41,246 nucleotides of DNA. Source: Streptomyces wedmorensis. GTDB lineage: Bacteria; Actinomycetota; Actinomycetes; Streptomycetales; Streptomycetaceae. The stretch is taken from assembly GCF_000716445.1 (NCBI RefSeq), contig NZ_JNWK01000064.1, positions 1-41,246 on the forward strand, read 5' to 3'. This document shows positions 13,740 through 21,288 of this stretch, piece by piece; position 1 is the stretch's first letter, and the number at the start of each line of letters is the position of its first letter. Below the pieces are notes generated by a model. That model was not told the origin of the DNA and made no database searches. It saw only the letters and a program-made list of their open reading frames with translations. The position numbers were made by a program, and so were the translations under genes.

Positions 13740-14945
13740 GTGTCGAGGACAGAAGACGCGATCGCTGCCGCGGACGCGCACAGCGCGCACAACTACCACC
13801 CCCTTCCGGTCGTCGTCGCCTCGGCGGACGGGGCCTGGATGACGGACGTCGAGGGCCGCCGCTACCTCGACATGCTCGCCGGGTATTCGGCGCTCAACTT
13901 CGGGCACGGCAACCGGCGTCTGATCGACGCCGCGAAGGCGCAGCTGGAGCGGGTGACGCTGACGTCCCGGGCCTTCCACCACGACCGCTTCGCCGAGTTC
14001 TGCACGCGGCTCGCGGAGCTGTGCGGCAAGGAGGCGGTGCTGCCGATGAACACGGGGGCGGAGGCCGTCGAGACGGCGGTGAAGACCGCCCGGAAGTGGG
14101 GGTACGAGGTGAAGGGCGTGCCGGACGGGCACGCGAAGATCGTGGTCGCGGGGAACAACTTCCACGGCCGGACGACGACGATCGTCAGCTTCTCCACGGA
14201 CCACGAGGCGCGGGACCACTTCGGTCCGTACACGCCGGGGTTCGAGATCGTGCCGTACGGGGACCTGACGGCCCTGGAGGCGGCCGTCACGGAGAACACG
14301 GTGGCGGTGCTGCTCGAACCGATCCAGGGCGAGGCGGGTGTCCTGGTGCCACCGGCCGGCTATCTGGCGGGGGTGCGGGAGCTGACGCGCCGGCGGAACG
14401 TGCTGTTCATGGCGGACGAGATCCAGTCGGGCCTGGGCCGGACGGGCCGGACGTTCGCGTGCGAGCACGAGGACGTGGTCCCCGACGTGTACATCCTGGG
14501 GAAGGCGCTGGGCGGTGGCGTGGTGCCGGTGTCGGCGGTGGTCGCCGACACCGATGTGCTCGGGGTGTTCCGGCCGGGTGAGCACGGGTCGACGTTCGGC
14601 GGGAACCCGCTGGCCTGCGCGGTGGCCCTGGAGGTGATCGCGATGCTGCGGACGGGCGAGTACCAGGAGCGGGCGGCGGAGCTGGGCGAGCACCTCCACG
14701 GCGAGCTGGGACTGCTCGTCGGCGGCGGGGCGGTGGAGGCGGTTCGCGGGCGCGGTCTGTGGGCGGGGGTGGACATCGCGCCGTCCCGGGGCACGGGCCG
14801 GGAGATCTCGGAGAAGCTGATGGCGCGCGGGGTCCTGGTGAAGGACACGCACGGTTCGACGATCCGGATCGCGCCGCCGCTGGTGATCTCGAAGGAGGAC
14901 CTGGACTGGGGTCTGGAGCAGTTGAGGGCCGTGTTGTCGGACTGA
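13740..14945 (+). CDS. rocD: Ornithine--oxo-acid transaminase
   Basis: This 401-residue class III PLP aminotransferase moves the delta-amino group of ornithine to 2-oxoglutarate, giving glutamate semialdehyde, and links arginine breakdown to proline and glutamate. Family blocks are NYHPLPVVV near the N-terminus, YLDMLAGYSALNFGH, PMNTGAEAVE, NNFHGRTTTIVSFS, the DEIQSGLGRTG stretch, and the PLP lysine K255 in LGKALGGG. The GTG start at 13740 has GGAG about eight bases before it. It diverges from glyA. Other class III aminotransferases are similar, but the whole-length pattern fits RocD well. Confidence 0.9.
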   Translation: MSRTEDAIAAADAHSAHNYHPLPVVVASADGAWMTDVEGRRYLDMLAGYSALNFGHGNRRLIDAAKAQLERVTLTSRAFHHDRFAEFCTRLAELCGKEAVLPMNTGAEAVETAVKTARKWGYEVKGVPDGHAKIVVAGNNFHGRTTTIVSFSTDHEARDHFGPYTPGFEIVPYGDLTALEAAVTENTVAVLLEPIQGEAGVLVPPAGYLAGVRELTRRRNVLFMADEIQSGLGRTGRTFACEHEDVVPDVYILGKALGGGVVPVSAVVADTDVLGVFRPGEHGSTFGGNPLACAVALEVIAMLRTGEYQERAAELGEHLHGELGLLVGGGAVEAVRGRGLWAGVDIAPSRGTGREISEKLMARGVLVKDTHGSTIRIAPPLVISKEDLDWGLEQLRAVLSD

Positions 14946-15021
14946 CGGCGTCCGTTTCGGGGCGGGCGGGCGGCGCGTCCGGGAGGCCGGGCGGAGGTGC
15001 CCCTCGGGGCAACTCGGGCCA

Positions 15022-15050
15022 TTGACACGACAGTTGGTCTAGGCCAATGA
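15022..15050 (+). promoter_or_regulatory. Promoter with a DasR-like operator (dre)
   Basis: TTGACA (15022-15027) and a weak -10 (CAATGA, 15045-15050) flank TTGGTCTAGGCCAA (15034-15047), a 14-bp dyad with one mismatch. The DasR box of the GlcNAc/chitin regulon is centred on TGGTCTAGACCA, so this is one base from consensus in each core. It lies between -35 and -10, right for repression. The RNA start would fall next to the ATG at 15058, making the mRNA leaderless. Confidence 0.6.
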
Positions 15051-15057
15051 TGCGGCC

Positions 15058-15753
15058 ATGCCGAGACTCCGTCTGCGTCACGCCGTGCGTGCCGCGCTCG
15101 CCGCCCTCGTCCCGCTCGCGCTGCTCGGCGCGGTCACGGGACCCGCGCAGGCCGCCCCGGAGGCGGCCTGGCCCGAGCCCGTCCCGGTGGTCTCCCACGT
15201 CGAGACCACCGACCCGGTCGTCTTCATCACCCTGGACGACGGCTGGTACCACGACCCGGCGGCGGCGAAGCTGCTGCTCGACCGCCGGGTACCCGCCTCG
15301 CTCTTCCTGCTCCCCGGCGCGTACTCGTACGACTCCGGCTACTTCCGCACCCTGCTCGACCAGGGCCGCTCCCGCGTCGAGAACCACACCGTCGACCACC
15401 CGGACCTGACCGCGCTCGACGCCGCCGGCCAGCGGGCGCAGGTCTGCGGGGCCCGCGACCGCCATCTCGCGCAGTTCGGCGACGGGCCGCGGCTGCTCCG
15501 GCCGCCGTACGGCACGTACGACGAGACGACCCGGACGACGGCCCGGGCGTGCGGGGCGAAGGCCGTCGTGACCTGGACCCACGACCTCACCACCTGGGGC
15601 GGGTGGACCCCGCCGGCGCCGCGGCTCAAGGCCGGCGACATCATCCTGCTGCACTTCAACGAGACGGTGGCACAGGACCTGAAGCGGGCCCTGGACCTGG
15701 CCGACGCGGCCGGCCTCAAGCCCGCGCCGCTCCGGGAGTACGTCCCCGAGTAG
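15058..15753 (+). CDS. Secreted polysaccharide deacetylase (NodB domain, CE4)
   Basis: This 231-residue protein has a signal peptide (residues 1-32, Arg-rich start, cleavage after AQA) and a NodB homology domain. The metal and catalytic motifs are visible: T-L-D60-D61-G-W, H110-T-V-D-H114 and R-P-P-Y-G near 150. A D-L-x-T-W and I-I-L-L-H-F block closes the domain. CE4 enzymes remove N-acetyl groups from chitin, peptidoglycan or xylan. The DasR-like site in its promoter points to chitin or GlcNAc metabolism. The start has no Shine-Dalgarno and is probably leaderless. The twin-Arg pattern is not canonical, so Sec export is assumed. Confidence 0.88.
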   Translation: MPRLRLRHAVRAALAALVPLALLGAVTGPAQAAPEAAWPEPVPVVSHVETTDPVVFITLDDGWYHDPAAAKLLLDRRVPASLFLLPGAYSYDSGYFRTLLDQGRSRVENHTVDHPDLTALDAAGQRAQVCGARDRHLAQFGDGPRLLRPPYGTYDETTRTTARACGAKAVVTWTHDLTTWGGWTPPAPRLKAGDIILLHFNETVAQDLKRALDLADAAGLKPAPLREYVPE

Positions 15754-15777
15754 GCCTCGGAGGGTCACGCGGGGGCC

Positions 15778-16962
15778 TCAGAGGATCACGTGCGGGAGGA
15801 AGCGGGCGTACTCGTCGGTGACGAGCCCCGCCGACTCCCGTATCCCGAGCCCCGCCGCCTCGTCCTCGACGACCCACGCGCCGAGCACCACCCGGTTGCC
15901 GTCGAAGTCGGGCAGCGGGGCCAGCTCCTGGTAGCAGCAGGCCTCCCCGTCCCGTACGAAGGGCGCCGTGCCGGCCTCGTGCAGGGTGACGCCCGCCCCC
16001 TCGCGGCCGAGGAGCGGCTTGGCGACCCAGCCGGTGGTCCCGGCGAGTTCGCGCGGCCCGTCGAGGTAGGCGGGGAGCAGGTTGGGGTGGCCCGGGTTCA
16101 GCTCCCAGAGGATCGCGAGCAGCGCCTTGTTGGAGAGCAGCATCTTCCAGGCGGGTTCGATCCAGCAGGTGGTGCCGGTCCCGCCGCCGTTGTCGAGGGT
16201 GTCGAGGACGTGCCGGCCGAAGCGGTCGGTGGTCAGCCACTCCCACGGGTAGAGCTTGAAGCAGCTGCGGATGAAGCGCAGCCGGTCGTCCACGAAGCGG
16301 CGCGAGAGCCGGTCCCAGCCGATCCGTTCGACGGAGAGCGCCTCGGTGTCGAGGCCGGCCTGCTGGGCGGTCTCGCGCAGGTACGCGACCGTCATCAGGT
16401 CCTCGCCGAGCTCGTCCCCGTCCGAGTGGGCGAAGTGGACGGGGCCCGGCGGCAGCAGGTGCGCCTGCCGCTTCCAGGCGTCGACGAGCCGCTCGTGGAG
16501 CGAGTTCCACTGGTCGGCGCCGGGGAACCGTTCCTCCATCCAGAACCACTGCGGGCTCGCGGCCTCCACGAGCGAGGTGGGGGTGTCGGCGTTGTACTCC
16601 AGCATCCTGGCCGGCCCCGTACCGTCGTAGCGCAGGTCGAACCGTCCGTAGAGGGAAGGGAGTTCGGCACGCCTGTGCCACGACTCGGCGACCAGGCCCG
16701 CCAGCTTCGGATCGGTGATGCCGAGCTCGGCGAACCGGTTCCGCTCGACGATGTGCGCGGCCGCCGCGAGGCACATCGCGTGCAGCTCCTCGACGACCTC
16801 CTCCAGCGCCTCGACCTCGGGCAGCGAGAAGGAGTAGTACGCGCTCTCGTCCCAGTACGGGCGCAGCGTGCCGTCCGGGTAGCGGGTCAGGGGGTAGACG
16901 AGCCCCTGCTCCTCGACCGTCCGCTGCCAGCCGGGCCGGGGCTCGATGGTGTGACGTTCCAC
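15778..16962 (-). CDS. Glutathionylspermidine synthase family protein (YgiC/YjfC-like)
   Basis: This 394-residue ATP-grasp-type protein resembles the C-terminal synthetase half of glutathionylspermidine synthase (Pfam GSP_synth). Family features are PYWDESAYYSFS near residue 38, LEYNADTPTSLVEA near 124, the stretch ending in QWFWMEE, W-I-E-P-A-W-K-M-L-L-S-N-K at about 260, and K-P-L-L-G-R-E-G-A-G-V near 308. Stand-alone relatives such as E. coli YgiC have no proven substrate and probably ligate an amine to a peptide-like acid. GTG 16962 is 14 bp after the stop of a small lipoprotein gene, the same pairing as ygiB-ygiC in E. coli, so the two probably work together at the envelope. Confidence 0.85.
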   Translation of the reverse strand: MERHTIEPRPGWQRTVEEQGLVYPLTRYPDGTLRPYWDESAYYSFSLPEVEALEEVVEELHAMCLAAAAHIVERNRFAELGITDPKLAGLVAESWHRRAELPSLYGRFDLRYDGTGPARMLEYNADTPTSLVEAASPQWFWMEERFPGADQWNSLHERLVDAWKRQAHLLPPGPVHFAHSDGDELGEDLMTVAYLRETAQQAGLDTEALSVERIGWDRLSRRFVDDRLRFIRSCFKLYPWEWLTTDRFGRHVLDTLDNGGGTGTTCWIEPAWKMLLSNKALLAILWELNPGHPNLLPAYLDGPRELAGTTGWVAKPLLGREGAGVTLHEAGTAPFVRDGEACCYQELAPLPDFDGNRVVLGAWVVEDEAAGLGIRESAGLVTDEYARFLPHVIL

Positions 16963-16976
16963 GGTGCCGTGCCGCC

Positions 16977-17273
16977 TCAGCCGCCGCCGGTGCCGGAGCA
17001 GCCGAAGCCGCCGGTGTCCACGGCGGTCTTGTCGAAGCTGCCGCCGCTCACCTTCCTGTCACGGACGGAACCGCCGTAGTAGTACGAGCCGCGGGTCGTA
17101 CTGCCGTTGTCGTCGTCGCTCCCGCCGCCGCTCTCGCACCGGTAGCTGGGCAGCTCCTCGCGGCTCAGCGGGTCCACGCACCGCCGGTCCGGCTCCGAAC
17201 CGCACGCGGTTATCGTCGCCGCGAGCACACCCATTCCGCCGAGCACCACCGTGCTCGACCTGAGCTTGCGCAT
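16977..17273 (-). CDS. Small Gly/Ser/Tyr-rich lipoprotein, YgiB-like by context
   Basis: This 98-residue protein has a lipoprotein signal: MRKLRSS, a hydrophobic stretch, and the lipobox I-T-A-C with the modified Cys at 24. The mature part has three further Cys, an acidic-Ser run (GGGSDDDNG), and a Gly/Tyr/Ser-rich end. ATG 17273 follows GGGGAGGG by seven bases. It sits directly upstream of the glutathionylspermidine synthase-like gene. E. coli ygiB also encodes a lipoprotein-like DUF1190 protein beside ygiC; the similarity here is in position and type rather than clear sequence identity. Confidence 0.75.
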   Translation of the reverse strand: MRKLRSSTVVLGGMGVLAATITACGSEPDRRCVDPLSREELPSYRCESGGGSDDDNGSTTRGSYYYGGSVRDRKVSGGSFDKTAVDTGGFGCSGTGGG

Positions 17274-17376
17274 GTCCGTAGCCCTCCCCTTCGCGATCGC
17301 GTCCGTCGCGGTCACGACCCTCGCGACCGCACAGTGTAGGCCGGTACTTTCCGGCCTCACCCCCTAGAGTCATTTC

Positions 17377-18390
17377 GTGCTTCTCGGGATGATTTGTGCG
17401 CTGGCCTCGTCCGTCTGCTTCGGTGCGGCCTCGGTGTTCCAGGCGGTGGCGGCGCGGGCCGCGGAGCCGGGAACGGGCGGTGGTGTCGACGTCGCGCTGA
17501 TGTGGCGGGCCCTGCGGCAGTGGCGCTACCTCGCCGGTCTCGGCCTGGACGGCCTCGGGTTCGCCCTGCAGATCGTCGCGCTGCGGACGCTGCCCATCTA
17601 CGTGGTGGGCGCGGCCCTCGCCGCGAGCCTGGCGGTGACGGCGGTCATCGCCTCGCGGGTGCTGCGGGTGCGGCTGAAGCGGGTGGAGTGGGCGGCCGTG
17701 GGCGTGGTCTGCGCGGGGCTCGCCATGCTGGCGCTCGCCTCCGGCGAGGAGGGCCACAAGGACGGCTCGGAAGCCCTGCGCTGGGCGCTGCTCGCGATCT
17801 CGTTCGGGGTGCTGCTGCTCGGCGTGGTGGCGGGCCGGCTGCCGCAGCGGTCCCGTGCGCTCGTGCTCGGCCTCGGGGCGGGTTTCGGCTTCGGCGTGGT
17901 CGAGGTGGCGGTCCGGCTCATCGACGGCATCGATCTCACCGACCCCGTCTGGTACGCGCTCCTGGTCGGCGGCGGCGCCGCGTTCATGCTGCTCACCTCC
18001 GCCTTCCAGCGCGGTTCGGTCACCACGGCGACCGCCGGCGCCGTGCTCGGCGAGACCATCGGCCCCGCCATCGTCGGCGTCGTCTGGCTCGGCGACAGCA
18101 CCCGCGAGGGCCTCGGCTGGCTCGCCGTCACCGGTTTCGCCATCGCCGTCGCCGGATCGCTCACCCTGGCCCGCTTCGGCGAACCGCCCGCGGTGCCGGC
18201 GGCGGCCACGGGCGCGGACGCCGGTGCGGAACCCGCGGCGGACCCCGGTGTGGAAGCGGGGCGGATTCCGGGCCGTCCCCCCGGCGCGGGCCTCGCCGGG
18301 AAGGACGGGGCGCCCGCCGACCCGGGCCGGGGTGCGACGAAGGGCCCCGGCCCGGACCCCGCACCGGAGCGGAACCCGGGCACGCCCTGA
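17377..18390 (+). CDS. Multi-spanning membrane protein, DMT/EamA transporter-like
   Basis: This 337-residue protein has about nine to ten membrane segments between residues 1 and 270 in two similar halves, as in the drug/metabolite transporter superfamily. An A-S-V-F-Q-A-V-A-A-R motif lies in the first helix region, and G-A-V-L-G-E-T-I-G-P-A-I-V-G-V in the eighth. The last 65 residues are a Pro/Gly/Ala-rich cytoplasmic tail. GTG 17377 has no Shine-Dalgarno; a -10-like TAGAGT lies about 10 bases upstream, so a leaderless mRNA is likely. Substrate unknown. It diverges from the lipoprotein gene and converges on the MocR gene. Confidence 0.8.
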   Translation: MLLGMICALASSVCFGAASVFQAVAARAAEPGTGGGVDVALMWRALRQWRYLAGLGLDGLGFALQIVALRTLPIYVVGAALAASLAVTAVIASRVLRVRLKRVEWAAVGVVCAGLAMLALASGEEGHKDGSEALRWALLAISFGVLLLGVVAGRLPQRSRALVLGLGAGFGFGVVEVAVRLIDGIDLTDPVWYALLVGGGAAFMLLTSAFQRGSVTTATAGAVLGETIGPAIVGVVWLGDSTREGLGWLAVTGFAIAVAGSLTLARFGEPPAVPAAATGADAGAEPAADPGVEAGRIPGRPPGAGLAGKDGAPADPGRGATKGPGPDPAPERNPGTP

Positions 18391-18418
18391 CGCGGACGCG
18401 CCGCGGGCCGGTCAGGGC
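18384..18418. terminator. Hairpin joining two convergent stop codons
   Basis: GCCCTGAC (18384-18391) pairs with GTCAGGGC (18411-18418). The arms overlap the ends of the transporter gene and the MocR gene. Confidence 0.6.
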
Positions 18419-19866
18419 AGGACCCGGCACAGGGCCCGGAGCGCGCCCTGCCAGCCGCTGTCCGGGGGCGTGGCGTAGCCGACGACGAGGCCGTCGAGGG
18501 TGGCGGGCACGCCGGGGCGGCGGAACTGGTCGACCCCCTGGACGGCGAGACCGTGCCAGGCGGCGGCGCGGAGCGCCTCCTGTTCGGTGCCGGGCGGGAG
18601 GGCGAGGACCGCGTGGAGGCCGGCCGCGATCCCGCTGACCCGGGTCGCGGGCGAGTGGGCGGCCACCGCCGCCACCAGCTGGTCGCGGCGCCGCCGGTAG
18701 CGCAGCCGGCTCGCCCGTACGTGCCGGTCGTACGCCCCCGAGCCGAGGAACTCCGCGAAGGCCAGCTGGTCCGGCGCGCTCGACACCCAGTCCGCGGCCC
18801 CCTTCGCGGCCACCACCTCCCCCATCAGTTCCTCGGGCACCACCATCCAGCCGAGGCGGAGGCCGGGCGCGAGGGACTTGCTCGCGGTGCCCAGGTAGAC
18901 GACCCGCTCGGGGTCCAGGCCCTGGAGCGCGCCCACGGGCTGCCGGTCGTACCGGAACTCCCCGTCGTAGTCGTCCTCCAGGACGAAGCCGCCCGAGGCG
19001 CGCGCCCAGTCGACGACCGCCGCCCGCCGGTCCGGCGGCAGCGCGCCGCCCAGCGGGAACTGGTGGGCGGCCGTCATGAGGACGGCGCCGGCGCCCCCGA
19101 ACTCCCCCGCCGCCAACTCCTCGACCCGGGTGCCCCGTTCGTCGAACGGCAACGGCGGGAGGCCGAGCCCGGCGCGGTCGAGGAGGTTCGTGTGGACGTC
19201 CAGGCCGTACGACTCGACGGCGACGCCCCGCACCCCGCGGCCCCGCAGCACCTCGCCCATCAGCATCAGGCCGTGCACGAACCCCGCGCAGACCATGATC
19301 CGTTCGGGCCGGACGCGCACGCCCCGCGCGCGGGAGAGGTACTCGGCCAGCGCCGTGCGCAGTTCGATACGGCCGCGTGGATCGCCGTACCCGAAGGCGT
19401 CGTTGGGGGCTGCGGTGAGCGCCCGCCGGTACGCCTTGAGCCATTCGGCGCGCGGGAAGGAGGCGAGGTCGGGGCTGCCCGCCTTCAGGTCGTGCGCCGG
19501 GGTGCCGGGCCGCCGGGCGCCCGCCGACGGGGCGGCCCGAGGCGTGCGCGGCCCGGGACGGAGCGGGGCGCCGGGGGCCGGGGGCGGTGTCCGGCGCGGG
19601 GCGGCGCGCCGCGCGACGCGGGTGCCGGAGCCCTGTCGGGCCGTGAGCCAGCCCTCGGCGACCAGCTCCGCGTAGGCGTCGGCGACGGTGTTGCGGGCCA
19701 TGCCGAGGTCGGCGGCGAGCGACCGGGAGGACGGCAGCCGGGTGCCCGCCTCCAGGCGCCCGCTGCGCACGGCCTCCCGCAGGGCCTCCATGAGACCCTC
19801 GCGCAGCCGCGGCCCGCGCAGCTCCAGATGCAGGTCGGATCCGAAAGTGGCCCGCTCGTTCGCCAT
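18412..19866 (-). CDS. MocR-family regulator (GntR winged helix plus aminotransferase-like domain)
   Basis: This 484-residue protein has an N-terminal GntR winged helix at about 12-85 (L-R-E-A-V-R-S-G-R-L-E-A-G-T-R-L-P-S-S-R-S-L-A; recognition helix with A-R-N-T-V-A-D-A-Y), a Pro/Arg-rich linker, and a class I aminotransferase-fold domain. In the latter, D-D-Y-D-G-E-F-R-Y holds the PLP-phosphate contact region, and the PLP lysine is in GTASKSLAPGLRLGW. MocR proteins bind PLP and control nearby genes, often transport or amino acid/vitamin B6 genes. It is divergently transcribed from the AhpD-like/PEP-mutase-like pair, its likely target. ATG 19866 overlaps no neighbour. Confidence 0.9.
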   Translation of the reverse strand: MANERATFGSDLHLELRGPRLREGLMEALREAVRSGRLEAGTRLPSSRSLAADLGMARNTVADAYAELVAEGWLTARQGSGTRVARRAAPRRTPPPAPGAPLRPGPRTPRAAPSAGARRPGTPAHDLKAGSPDLASFPRAEWLKAYRRALTAAPNDAFGYGDPRGRIELRTALAEYLSRARGVRVRPERIMVCAGFVHGLMLMGEVLRGRGVRGVAVESYGLDVHTNLLDRAGLGLPPLPFDERGTRVEELAAGEFGGAGAVLMTAAHQFPLGGALPPDRRAAVVDWARASGGFVLEDDYDGEFRYDRQPVGALQGLDPERVVYLGTASKSLAPGLRLGWMVVPEELMGEVVAAKGAADWVSSAPDQLAFAEFLGSGAYDRHVRASRLRYRRRRDQLVAAVAAHSPATRVSGIAAGLHAVLALPPGTEQEALRAAAWHGLAVQGVDQFRRPGVPATLDGLVVGYATPPDSGWQGALRALCRVLP

Positions 19867-19870
19867 GGAA

Positions 19871-19879
19871 ATGGACCAT
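19871..19879. promoter_or_regulatory. Candidate MocR operator between divergent genes
   Basis: ATGGACCAT is a perfect odd dyad (ATGG-A-CCAT) in the 47-bp gap between the MocR gene and the divergent pair. GntR-family operators often have this form. This is a suggestion based on position and symmetry. Confidence 0.35.
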
Positions 19880-19913
19880 ACCCGTGTGCCACAGCGCTCG
19901 TACGGTGATCCGT

Positions 19914-20432
19914 ATGACGACCACGACCAGCACCTCGCACACGACGGCCGCCTCCGGGGCCACCGCCCACGAGCACGCCCCCCGCCTCGCCCTGGCCGAG
20001 CTGCTCCCCGACTTCTACCGGGCGATGGTCCGGCTGGAGACGGCGGCCGCGAAGGACGTCGACCCGACCCTGTACCACCTGATCAAGCTCCGGGCCTCGC
20101 AGGTCAACCGCTGCGCGTTCTGCATCGACATGCACGCCAAGGACGCGCTGGCGGAGGGCGAGACCATCGAGCGGATCGTGCAGCTCTCCGCCTGGGAGGA
20201 GTCCCGGCACTTCTACACCGAGCGGGAGCTCGCGGCCCTCGCGCTGACCGAGGCCGTCACCGTCCTCACCGACGGCTTCGTGCCCGACGAGGTGTACGCA
20301 CGGGCCGCCGCGCACTTCGACGAGACCGAGCTCGCCCGGGTCATCGCCGCGATCACCACGATCAACGCCTGGAACCGGATCGGTGTCACCACCCGGATGA
20401 CGCCCGGCCACTACACCCCGCGCTCCGCGTGA
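19914..20432 (+). CDS. Carboxymuconolactone decarboxylase / AhpD-like protein
   Basis: This 172-residue alpha-helical protein has the AhpD redox motif C67-A-F-C70-x-x-x-H74 in R-C-A-F-C-I-D-M-H-A-K, with an upstream Glu. The family includes alkylhydroperoxidases that use a Cys pair for peroxide reduction. ATG 19914 is the chosen start; the frame reaches 19884, but that would overlap the candidate operator region. It overlaps the next gene in a GTGA junction, so the two are translated together. Divergent from the MocR gene, its probable regulator. Confidence 0.88.
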   Translation: MTTTTSTSHTTAASGATAHEHAPRLALAELLPDFYRAMVRLETAAAKDVDPTLYHLIKLRASQVNRCAFCIDMHAKDALAEGETIERIVQLSAWEESRHFYTERELAALALTEAVTVLTDGFVPDEVYARAAAHFDETELARVIAAITTINAWNRIGVTTRMTPGHYTPRSA

Positions 20433-21181
20433 GCGGGGACCCGAAGGCCGCGGCCCTGCACGCCCTCCACCAGGGGCGGGCCGCGGACGATCCGCTGGTG
20501 CTGCCCGGGCCCTGGGACGTGGCCGGCGCCCGCGTCTTCGAGGCGGCCGGGTTCCCGGCGCTCGCCACCCCGAGCGCCGGGGTCGCCGCCTCCCTCGGGT
20601 ACGAGGACGGGGCGACGCCGGCGGCCGAGATGTTCGCCGCCGTGACCCGGATCGCCCGGGCGGTCTCCGTGCCCGTCACCGCCGACCTGGAAGGCGGCTA
20701 CGGGCTTCCGGCGGCCGAACTGGTGGAGCGCGTACGGGAGGCGGGCGCCGTCGGCGTCAACCTGGAGGACACCGGACCGGACCGCGCGCTCAGGGACCCG
20801 GAGGCCCATGCGGAGTGGCTGGCGGAGGTGCGGGCCGCGGCGGGCCCGGACCTCTTCGTCAACGCGCGCGTGGACGTGTACATCCGCGGGGTCCCCGAAC
20901 CGGCGGAGGCGGCGGTGGCCCGCTCCCTGCTCTACGCGGCGGCGGGCGCGGACTGCGTCTACCCGATCGCGGCCCCGGCCGCGGACCTCCCGGTCCTGCG
21001 TGCCGCCCTCGGTGACCTCCCGCTCAACGTCCTGGCCGTCCCCGGCGGCCCGTCCTTCGCCGAACTCGGCCGCCTGGGCGCGACCCGGATCACCTTCGGC
21101 GACGGCCTGCTCCTGCGGTCGCTCGACGACCTGGCCTCCCTCGCGGCGAGGCTCCGCGACGGGGGGACGCCCGGAGCCTGA
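20429..21181 (+). CDS. Isocitrate lyase / PEP mutase family protein
   Basis: This 250-residue protein has the TIM-barrel pattern of the isocitrate lyase/phosphoenolpyruvate mutase superfamily: G-x-W-D-V-A-G-A-R-V-F-E-A-A-G near 30, V-P-V-T-A-D-L-E-G-G-Y-G near 86, V-G-V-N-L-E-D-T near 106, F-V-N-A-R-V-D near 142. The metal-binding Asp and Glu are in ADLEGG and NLEDT. It is the short form seen in oxaloacetate hydrolase-like and methylisocitrate lyase-like proteins; the exact substrate is not clear. GTG 20429 overlaps the previous stop (GTGA), so it is translationally coupled to the AhpD-like gene. Confidence 0.85.
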   Translation: MSGDPKAAALHALHQGRAADDPLVLPGPWDVAGARVFEAAGFPALATPSAGVAASLGYEDGATPAAEMFAAVTRIARAVSVPVTADLEGGYGLPAAELVERVREAGAVGVNLEDTGPDRALRDPEAHAEWLAEVRAAAGPDLFVNARVDVYIRGVPEPAEAAVARSLLYAAAGADCVYPIAAPAADLPVLRAALGDLPLNVLAVPGGPSFAELGRLGATRITFGDGLLLRSLDDLASLAARLRDGGTPGA

Positions 21182-21211
21182 GCGTCCCGGCACCCGGGCA
21201 CCCCGGACACC

Positions 21212-21278
21212 CCGCCGTCGTGACGGCGGGCGTCGTGACGGCGGGCGTCGTGACGGCGGGGCGTCGTGACGGCGGGGC
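21212..21278. repeat. Tandem repeat with hairpins after the PEP-mutase-like gene
   Basis: Four units of GTCGTGACGGCGGG plus one or two bases (15, 15, 16, 16 bp) run from 21217 to 21278. Each unit can form CCGCCGT-CGTG-ACGGCGG-type hairpins with its neighbour; the first, 21212-21229, is perfect. The array lies between two convergent genes and may act as a terminator. Confidence 0.75.
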
Positions 21279-21288
21279 GTCCGGCCGG

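Noticed and set aside
12217..13842. 541-codon frame antisense to glyA
   Set aside because: It is a GC-skew shadow of glyA; its Gly/Val/Asp-rich product has no domain and it runs through the riboswitch.
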